The translations under genes and the position numbers were made by a program. From an uncultured Solobacterium sp. (GTDB lineage Bacteria; Bacillota_I; Bacilli_A; Erysipelotrichales; Erysipelotrichaceae): DNA of 15,388 nucleotides. The stretch covers positions 1 through 15,388 of the forward strand of contig CALISH010000166.1 of assembly GCA_938041275.1 (NCBI GenBank). The letters run 5' to 3'. A model generated the notes under the pieces. It searched no databases and had not been told where the DNA came from. It worked only from the letters and a program-made list of their open reading frames with translations. Shown here piece after piece: positions 6,916 through 13,388 of the stretch. Positions within the stretch are counted from its first letter, which is position 1, and the number at the start of each line of letters is the position of its first letter.

Positions 6916-8976
6916 CTATCGCAACCGGCAATCCGTATGCTTCTTAGAAAAATTACAATTATAGTAAGGATCTCCATTTTCAATGAAGCTTCTCCATTTT
7001 GAGTTAAACAAATTAACTTCGTTAATAAATCTTTCAATTTTTTCAGGTGTATCCTCTGCACCTCTTGATTTTGACTCATAGTGATGAAAACATGCGTATG
7101 GTGCGTAAACGATCAGTTTCTTATCTTCTCTTATCTTCATGCAGATATCAATATCGTTGAATGCCACTGCAAATCTTTCATCAAAGCCTTCTACCTTCTC
7201 AAAGACTTCCTTCTTAACTAACATGACCGCAGCTGTTACTGCTGACATGTCTTGCGTTAACATTGCGCGAGCATGGTATGTCATTCCTTCAATTTGTTTT
7301 TTGAAAATATGTTCAGCTACACCAATCTCGCCGACAATAACCCCAGCGTGTTGTAGCGTGTTGTCCTCATATAGTAATCTACATCCGACTGCGCCTACAT
7401 CATTCCGTTGTCCATATCCCATCATCTCTTTTAATGAATCCGGCTCGATTAGTTCTACATCGTTATTCATGAAGAGATAATACTCTCCTCTGGCATGTCT
7501 TACTCCAAAATTGTTTATCTTCGCGTAATTGAATATTCCATCATAATAAACAACCTTAACTTGCGAATATTCTTTCTCTATCTTTTTGTAATACTCCCAC
7601 GTCTTTTCTTCCGTTGAATTATTCTCTACTACGATAAATTCAAGATTTGGCCAAGTCCCTTTCTCAATCATTGACCGTATCGCTTTATCTAGGTCATCTG
7701 TATGATCTTTATTTGGAATGATAACAGATATGAGAGGATACTCATTGAATTTGAATACAGTATGATACATGCCTAGCGTATACCCATTCTCGATTCTCTC
7801 AATCTGAATCTCTGGTAACATCCTTGCGTAATGGGCTCTGATCGCTCTGGCACCTGCATCATATGCATACATCTTCGACTCAGGATTCAACGCAGTTGAC
7901 CCTTGATGTGTTCGCCAATGATACAGTATCTTTGCCACGTGTGCTATCTTTCTGCTATGCTCGTTCATTCGCAATATGAAATCATAGTCCTGCGCACCAT
8001 CATACTCTGAATTAAACATCCCATACTTTTCTACGAGTTCTCTTCTAACTCCATACAAATGGCAGATGTAATTCTGTGATCGCAACATATCTATATTAAA
8101 GTCTGGCTTAAAGCTCGGATCAAAAACATCATAGCTTTTCTCATCTATCTTATCTTCATCCGAATAGATGGAATCCACCTCTTTATCTGACACTATCTCT
8201 TTGGCAAACTCAAATAACGCATCTGGTGTAATTAAATCATCATGATCACAAAGCACAATGAAATCACCTGTTGCCATCTCAACAGCTTTATTTGTGTTCC
8301 CTGATATTCCTAGATTTTCACCAATATATCGATACTTGATTCTTTCGTCTTGATAAGATTTGACAAGCATCTCTAATTTATTATCTGGACTTCCATCCGC
8401 CAAGCACAGTTCCCACTTTACATATGTCTGCGCTTCAATACTCTCTATCAACTCTTTTAGGTATCCCTTAGGCGTTCTATACAAAGGCACGACTATCGAA
8501 AATAATGGTGCGTCTTCTGCCCACTTATACTCTTTCTGCTTTATTAGTTCTTCTTTTGATGCTTTCGTTAACTTAAACCACGATTTATAAGTTACCTTTC
8601 TTTGATACAAATTTCTTATGAATTCTTTTAATTTCGCTACAAATTTTGAATTTCGCAACTTTATGATAAAACTTTGCCAGCCAAAAAAAATTTGATTTAT
8701 GTGGAATGTGTGTGTTTCATTCCCTACGGTCACTTGTAATTTAGCTCGTTTTTTTAATGGCAGTATAATGGAAAAACCATATGAATTCTTATATGTCTTT
8801 TGAAAATATTTATTTGAAACATCATTGCGAACCACAGCTGTATAATCAATATGTTCTTCATGATTCCCTACAAAATACTTAAAAATGGCCACATCCGTCG
8901 GCTGACGACCAACGATGAAACCACTTATTTTGATTGAATCATTTTTCTTCATAATACTTTCAAATCGATATTTCAT
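6916..8976 (-). CDS. Tandem-domain GT2 glycosyltransferase (copy B)
   Basis: This 686-residue paralogue of copy A has the same order of parts. Residues 1-90 are a beta-rich accessory region (GF at 18-19, RNDV near 48-51, YGF near 64-66), followed by a basic linker. Two GT-A domains follow with the same CDHDD, QDYDF, MNNDVE and NDIDICMKI motifs. W133 to F650 is identical in DNA to copy A. After that the tail resembles copy A at only a little over half the positions (shared LFN, KW and GDPYYN) and stops about 35 residues earlier. The N-terminal regions are only distantly alike. The ATG at 8976 has a modest AGGTAA site and lies 24 bases after the permease stop; the KYR-E sequence after it matches copy A, which supports the start. 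It is probably a cytoplasmic glycosyltransferase extending the exported polymer. Confidence 0.9.
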   Translation of the reverse strand: MKYRFESIMKKNDSIKISGFIVGRQPTDVAIFKYFVGNHEEHIDYTAVVRNDVSNKYFQKTYKNSYGFSIILPLKKRAKLQVTVGNETHTFHINQIFFGWQSFIIKLRNSKFVAKLKEFIRNLYQRKVTYKSWFKLTKASKEELIKQKEYKWAEDAPLFSIVVPLYRTPKGYLKELIESIEAQTYVKWELCLADGSPDNKLEMLVKSYQDERIKYRYIGENLGISGNTNKAVEMATGDFIVLCDHDDLITPDALFEFAKEIVSDKEVDSIYSDEDKIDEKSYDVFDPSFKPDFNIDMLRSQNYICHLYGVRRELVEKYGMFNSEYDGAQDYDFILRMNEHSRKIAHVAKILYHWRTHQGSTALNPESKMYAYDAGARAIRAHYARMLPEIQIERIENGYTLGMYHTVFKFNEYPLISVIIPNKDHTDDLDKAIRSMIEKGTWPNLEFIVVENNSTEEKTWEYYKKIEKEYSQVKVVYYDGIFNYAKINNFGVRHARGEYYLFMNNDVELIEPDSLKEMMGYGQRNDVGAVGCRLLYEDNTLQHAGVIVGEIGVAEHIFKKQIEGMTYHARAMLTQDMSAVTAAVMLVKKEVFEKVEGFDERFAVAFNDIDICMKIREDKKLIVYAPYACFHHYESKSRGAEDTPEKIERFINEVNLFNSKWRSFIENGDPYYNCNFSKKHTDCRLR
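7026..8580 (-). repeat. 1555-bp perfect direct repeat, copy B
   Basis: This is the partner of 4896-6450, in the same orientation, with an offset of 2130 bases (710 codons, reading frame preserved). The identity begins at the codon for the Trp of WFKLTK and ends one base after the Phe codon of EKIERF. Confidence 0.95.
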
Positions 8977-9000
8977 AGTTCAAACTTACCTATATTCTAA

Positions 9001-9774
9001 TTAGAACTGTTCTGCAAATCCTTTTTCTAGTTTCTTAAATGTGAGCATTCCCACTGCCAGTACTGCAAATGACATGATTGCCAAAACTATAAGGCTGTGC
9101 ATCCCAGGCACTGCATGGTACAAAAATGCATTGCGGTACCCGTTTAAAATAATTGTTAATGGATTATATCGAACTAATGTAATTAAAATTGAATTTGAGG
9201 CAAACATTTCTAGTTTATATACCACTGGTGTCCCATAAAAGCCTAACATTAGTAGGAAATTAATAATATATTCCAAATCCTGCACATATGCTGTAATAGC
9301 ACTCAATATTAGTCCTAACCCCAAAGTTAAAATAGCCTGTAGGATTGCAAACACCGGCACAAAGACTAAGTGCCAACTAATACCAACACCATATCCAATG
9401 CAGAATAATAAAATAATAATACAAGAGATAAAGAAGTTAATAAGTCCACTTAGAACAATTGAAATCGGCAATATTTCACGCGGGAAGTAAACTTTTTTTA
9501 TGATTCCTGAGTTTGCCTTAATACTGCCCACACAGCTTACAAGGGTCATTTGAAAAAATGTCCACGGTATAATTCCTGTAGCTAGGTAGACTAGATAATC
9601 ATCCCCTGTACCACGCATTAAGTAAGGGAACACAATCGCATATACAATTACCTGTAATAATGGATTAATAAAACTCCATAAAACACCCAAAAAGGAGCCT
9701 TTATATTTACCACGTATCTCTTTTCTAATATTTGTTTTTAACAATTCACGATACTTATATATTTCTTTAAACAC
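9001..9774 (-). CDS. wzm: ABC-2 type polysaccharide export permease (Wzm/TagG/RgpC family)
   Basis: The 257-residue membrane protein has about six hydrophobic segments and an N-terminal amphipathic stretch (KYRELLKTNIRKEIRGKYKGS) typical of Wzm/TagG permeases. It also carries LGVLWSFINPL, GIIPWTFF, KKVYFPREILP and a late RYNPLT motif, all family hallmarks. With the Wzt-like ATPase it forms the channel that moves a lipid-linked glycan across the cytoplasmic membrane. The start is GTG at 9774: AGAGGT lies six bases upstream inside the end of the ATPase gene, only 3 bases separate the genes, and no ATG is nearby. The tight spacing implies coupled synthesis of the two subunits. Length is normal for the family. 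Confidence 0.94.
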   Translation of the reverse strand: MFKEIYKYRELLKTNIRKEIRGKYKGSFLGVLWSFINPLLQVIVYAIVFPYLMRGTGDDYLVYLATGIIPWTFFQMTLVSCVGSIKANSGIIKKVYFPREILPISIVLSGLINFFISCIIILLFCIGYGVGISWHLVFVPVFAILQAILTLGLGLILSAITAYVQDLEYIINFLLMLGFYGTPVVYKLEMFASNSILITLVRYNPLTIILNGYRNAFLYHAVPGMHSLIVLAIMSFAVLAVGMLTFKKLEKGFAEQF

Positions 9775-9777
9775 GGC

Positions 9778-10926
9778 TTACCTCTCATCAAATACGATTG
9801 TTATTTTTTTACTTGTTAATTCCTTGCCATCCTTTGATACAACCTTAGATGTTACATATAAATATCCCATTTCATCTATCTGATCTCTGTAATCATCGGG
9901 ATTGATATATACACGCCAACCGATTGTACTGGCATCCATAAAACCACTAAACTCTTCGCTGTATGCATTATATACATCCCACCTTTCAAATGGTGATGTA
10001 TCCAATTTTGTACTGCCAACATAGAGTTCATTATGACTATCCTCATAGTCAGAAATACTCCATCCATCAATTCGTATTTTATGCGTTCCAGAATCAACCC
10101 GCGTAAAATCAACAGGCGTATCAATAAATGTGATTGCACGGTACTCAGCTTTCCCAGATTGTACCTCTTGTTTCTTCTTTTCTTTATTGTCGATAGCTGA
10201 TTGTTTCAAATATTCATCAATAACATAGGTTGGATCGCCATCCAACTTAAATGTACCTTTATAAATCCAAATGGCACGTGTACATAGTTTTTTTACAACC
10301 GAAAGGCTGTGTGAAACAATAACAATTGTTTTATCAGAATCTCGTAGTTCCTCTAACTTTGCATAACATTTATCTTGGAAGTGCTGATCACCAACCGCCA
10401 ATATTTCATCAATCAATAAGATATCAGCATCGACGTTAATTGCAATCGAAAATGCAAGTCGCATATACATACCCGAAGAATATGTACGGATTGGCTCATC
10501 AATAAAATTTCCCAATTCTGAAAAATTAATAATATCATCCATCCGCGCTTCTATTTCTTTCCTCGTCAGTCCAAAGATAGAAGCATTAAAATATATGTTT
10601 TCTCTTCCCGTAAAATCCGGATGAAAACCTGCGCCTAACTCTAATAAAGAAGTTAGCTTTCCACATGTCTGAATCTCTCCACTAGTTGGATAAATAATTT
10701 TTGTCATCAATTTTAACAATGTAGATTTTCCGGATCCATTTGTACCAATAAGTGCAACTGTATCACCTTTTTTGATATCTAAACTGATATTCTTTAGTAC
10801 TTCTAAATTTTGGATTCTATTTTTTCTTCTTGTTACAAGAAAAGCCTTTAAGGAGTTTGCTTTATCGTATTGTACCTTAAAACTTTTCGACATATTTCTT
10901 ATTTCAATTGCATTCTCTTGGTTCAT
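9778..10926 (-). CDS. wzt: ABC transporter ATPase with C-terminal glycan-recognition-like domain (Wzt/TagH/RgpD family)
   Basis: The 382-residue protein has an ATPase domain over residues 1-240: Walker A GTNGSGKST (61-69), ELGAGFHPDFTGREN (96-110, typical of polysaccharide exporters), signature YSSGMYMR (149-156), Walker B ILLIDE (169-174) and the switch His of SHS (206). A charged linker (245-260) leads to a beta-rich tail (260-382) with GWSI (288-291), RWDV (315-318) and IGWRVY (335-340). In O9a/O8-type systems the Wzt C-terminal domain binds the polymer and decides which chains are exported; a similar role here is inferred. The tail pattern resembles the N-termini of the two GT2 proteins. 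The ATPase gene precedes the permease gene, the reverse of the rgpC-rgpD order. A spaced AGGGG precedes the ATG at 10926. Confidence 0.93.
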   Translation of the reverse strand: MNQENAIEIRNMSKSFKVQYDKANSLKAFLVTRRKNRIQNLEVLKNISLDIKKGDTVALIGTNGSGKSTLLKLMTKIIYPTSGEIQTCGKLTSLLELGAGFHPDFTGRENIYFNASIFGLTRKEIEARMDDIINFSELGNFIDEPIRTYSSGMYMRLAFSIAINVDADILLIDEILAVGDQHFQDKCYAKLEELRDSDKTIVIVSHSLSVVKKLCTRAIWIYKGTFKLDGDPTYVIDEYLKQSAIDNKEKKKQEVQSGKAEYRAITFIDTPVDFTRVDSGTHKIRIDGWSISDYEDSHNELYVGSTKLDTSPFERWDVYNAYSEEFSGFMDASTIGWRVYINPDDYRDQIDEMGYLYVTSKVVSKDGKELTSKKITIVFDER

Positions 10927-10954
10927 ATTAACATTGACCCCTGTTATTTTTAAT

Positions 10955-10963
10955 ATTATAACA
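10955..10963 (-). promoter_or_regulatory. Possible extended -10 promoter element before the ABC ATPase
   Basis: In the 83-base gap between the membrane protein gene and the ATPase gene, the minus strand has TGTTATAAT, a perfect extended -10 form about 30 bases before the ATG. No good -35 box is present at 17 bases, so this is a weak internal promoter candidate at best. Confidence 0.35.
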
Positions 10964-11009
10964 TCATTCCATTCTTGTTTTCTATCTGATAAGTTTTATA
11001 TATTATTGT

Positions 11010-13064
11010 CTACTTCACTTGATAAATATAGAATCCATACTCATTATATAATTCAATCACTTTATCTTTAGCGAACGTAGGGATTGGCGTTGTTGTTCCA
11101 ATATATTTAATATCTAATTTTTCAAAATCATTCCATGTTAAATTTGCCTGAATTAAATCAGCCTGTATCACTGAATATTCAGATTTATCACTATCTGTCA
11201 ATGAAATCACAACATGGGCATAACGATTCCACAATTCTTCATTTTCTTCAACGCCAAGTCTTTCCCAAGTATCTTTATTAGGAATATAGTTTACAGAGTT
11301 TAGAGTATGTGCACCTGCAGCAACTAAATATTGCGGAGTAACAAATGAACCAATAGAAACCCATCTGGCATCAGGGTCACCTTCTACAATACTTTGAATC
11401 TCCTTGTATGCAGGTTTACTTGTAATTGCATCTAATCCGACAGAAATCGGATTTACAATGATGCCATCTCCAAACAACATGCATGATACGATGATAATCG
11501 CAGCTTTTTGATACTTATTCTTAGAAAGAATAAATATAAACGCAATTACTGTAAATACCACAATAATCCATAATGCATAATAACGGATACCGATTCCTCT
11601 CCATTTTGGAAATTCATATATTACCGTAGGAACTACTGCAAGCACCGCAACAATAATTGATAGCCAAATATTCATCCCATTTTCATCTTGAATTTTTGAA
11701 ATGCAATAAACTGTAATGATTGCTAGTAAAACCCCTAAAAAGTCTACAGTTCTACTTGAGGTAGAGAATGTGAGCATAAAAATCTTAGCCACGATTGGTG
11801 GTAAACCAATCGTACAATATATTGTAAACAAAGTAAGTACAGGCATTAAAAACCAAAGTAATTTATCTTTGCCTTTATATTTTACAAGAACATATACGTA
11901 TAAGAAGTACCCTAACGGGAAAACACCAAAGATGGTACCCATTTCGCTTGGATTTGCAAAACCACCAAATGGGGTTAATACTGTTGGTACATAATCCAAT
12001 ATTTTATGCAGTGCCATTCCACCATAATCTACTCTTCCACCAGGATACACAGTATTCAAAATTGCAGTTAAATATTCAGCACTAATCATCAAATGTCGGA
12101 CAATCAAAATGACCATCAATAAAACATCAGCGACAAATACAATCCAATCAATCGCCTTAAATCTCTCCCATATATGATTCTCATACAATATCCAAGCCAT
12201 ATATGAAACAATAATCCAGCCTGTCGGAACCAACCATGCAGCATATAAAGTACTAACATACTCAGCGCCCATAATTGCTAATATGGTCCCAAAAACTACA
12301 CGCATCCAAGTTTTCTCTTCCCTAACAAAATAGTAGAACAACGCAATGATTGCGGCCATCAAATATAAGATTCTACACACAGACCACCACATACTAAAGG
12401 ACGACATTGCAATCAAACATGCTCCAAAAAAAGAAACAAGTCGATTCCCACGAGTCGTAACCATGCAGAATTCGAAAATAAATAAGAAACCAAAAATCAG
12501 ATTATATGACCATTCCCACGAAGAACCATAACTAGCACCTAATAAGTAATGGCCCCACAATTGTGGTGATTTAATAATTGAAAAATCAAGTTGTAAACCC
12601 GTAGCTGATACATTAGAAACAGTTGTAGCTCTCAAAATGTCATTTAGTGGTCCGTATTTTGTTAACTCAGCTGAGATATATCTTGGTACACTAACCATCC
12701 ACTCATCACTACGAATAGGCCGTGCGATACCAAAGATAGGTTTAATATATTGAGAGCCTACACCAGGTTGAATATAGTTATCCCATTGTCCAACTGAAGA
12801 CCATGTAAAACAATTTGCCACACAGAAGATAAATAAAGCAAGGCACAAAATTACCCTATATTTATATATCCAATCGTATAACTTATGTGTATCAACAAAA
12901 CAATGTAGGGATAGAAAACCAAATACTAAAACTATTATCTCCGTTCGTTTTATAAATACACCCGGTCTAATAGAAAAATTTCTAAATAGGTAAGCTTCTA
13001 AAGAAATAAAAGCTAGTGCAAGAACCCCAAATAAAACCCAGTTTTTTTGCTTGTATGTTTCCAT
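11010..13064 (-). CDS. Large multi-spanning membrane protein, probable GT-C glycosyltransferase
   Basis: The protein is 684 residues from the ATG at 13064, chosen because GGAGGG lies 4 bases upstream; an in-frame start 24 codons earlier has no comparable site. It has roughly 12-14 hydrophobic helices through about residue 535, then a soluble tail of about 150 residues. An early non-membrane stretch (90-140) contains ARPIRSDEW. An acidic Asp-Glu pair in an early outer loop is a usual feature of GT-C enzymes, which use lipid-phosphate sugars outside the membrane. No family was identified with certainty. With the DPM1-like GT2 and DUF2304 protein in the same cluster, the likely role is transferring a sugar from undecaprenyl phosphate onto the polymer, as GacL does in the Group A Streptococcus locus. 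A polymerase or ligase role is not excluded. Confidence 0.75.
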   Translation of the reverse strand: METYKQKNWVLFGVLALAFISLEAYLFRNFSIRPGVFIKRTEIIVLVFGFLSLHCFVDTHKLYDWIYKYRVILCLALFIFCVANCFTWSSVGQWDNYIQPGVGSQYIKPIFGIARPIRSDEWMVSVPRYISAELTKYGPLNDILRATTVSNVSATGLQLDFSIIKSPQLWGHYLLGASYGSSWEWSYNLIFGFLFIFEFCMVTTRGNRLVSFFGACLIAMSSFSMWWSVCRILYLMAAIIALFYYFVREEKTWMRVVFGTILAIMGAEYVSTLYAAWLVPTGWIIVSYMAWILYENHIWERFKAIDWIVFVADVLLMVILIVRHLMISAEYLTAILNTVYPGGRVDYGGMALHKILDYVPTVLTPFGGFANPSEMGTIFGVFPLGYFLYVYVLVKYKGKDKLLWFLMPVLTLFTIYCTIGLPPIVAKIFMLTFSTSSRTVDFLGVLLAIITVYCISKIQDENGMNIWLSIIVAVLAVVPTVIYEFPKWRGIGIRYYALWIIVVFTVIAFIFILSKNKYQKAAIIIVSCMLFGDGIIVNPISVGLDAITSKPAYKEIQSIVEGDPDARWVSIGSFVTPQYLVAAGAHTLNSVNYIPNKDTWERLGVEENEELWNRYAHVVISLTDSDKSEYSVIQADLIQANLTWNDFEKLDIKYIGTTTPIPTFAKDKVIELYNEYGFYIYQVK

Positions 13065-13352
13065 TTTCCCTCCATATATCATCTTTTCGCTATCGCAATT
13101 AATTAATAAACTCTCAATGCATCTAACACAAGGCATCTGCTATTAGCCATACTATTTTACACTTTTTTGCTATTTATAGATAGCCTAAGAAAATATAATA
13201 GGCGCAGAAATCTATAGGCTCTACCTAACTACACGCTGGTATACTTAATTTTGTTTTAGGACCATATCGTAATGAATATCCTTGATTAGATTAAAACTTA
13301 TACTCTGCATCTATTAATTGAAGGCAAAAAATGTGACTATATCTAGTATATA
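13065..13352. other. Gene-free AT-rich leader before the polysaccharide genes
   Basis: No coding frame with a credible ribosome binding site is seen on either strand. It must hold the promoter for the membrane protein/exporter genes if the terminator on its right works, but I found no clear consensus pair. The best is a weak TTGTGT with TATTAA 17 bases on (13131-13103, minus strand). An imperfect stem pairs AGCCTA with TAGGCT around 13221-13180. No known riboswitch was recognised. Confidence 0.5.
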
Positions 13353-13388
13353 AAAGAAAAGTCAGTGGTTATTCCACGACTTTTCTTT
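13353..13388 (-). terminator. Strong hairpin terminator after the lysozyme gene
   Basis: On the minus strand AAAGAAAAGTC-GTGG pairs with CCAC-GACTTTTCTTT (15 bp, one bulged T, loop AATAA), and the stem runs into TTTT then TATATA. The 5' arm overlaps the TAA stop of the lysozyme gene. The stem is long but AT-rich at the base and the T tract is modest; it separates the lysozyme transcript from the polysaccharide genes. Confidence 0.82.

Noticed and set aside
6894..7079. Small 61-codon minus-strand frame at the end of GT2 copy B
   Set aside because: It overlaps copy B in another frame, shows no family features and has no separate ribosome binding site of note.
5009..7480. Two identical 113-codon plus-strand frames (5009-5350 and 7139-7480)
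   Set aside because: They are antisense shadows of the duplicated GT2 core; they are identical only because the coding strand is duplicated.
4896..8580. The long direct repeats as a transposon or insertion sequence
   Set aside because: There is no transposase, no terminal inverted repeats and no target duplication; the repeat lies wholly within coding frames of paralogous genes.
13065..13136. Longer N-terminus (24 extra codons) for the large membrane protein
   Set aside because: The extra residues are polar and Cys-rich without a ribosome binding site; the inner ATG has GGAGGG at ideal spacing and leads straight into a membrane helix.
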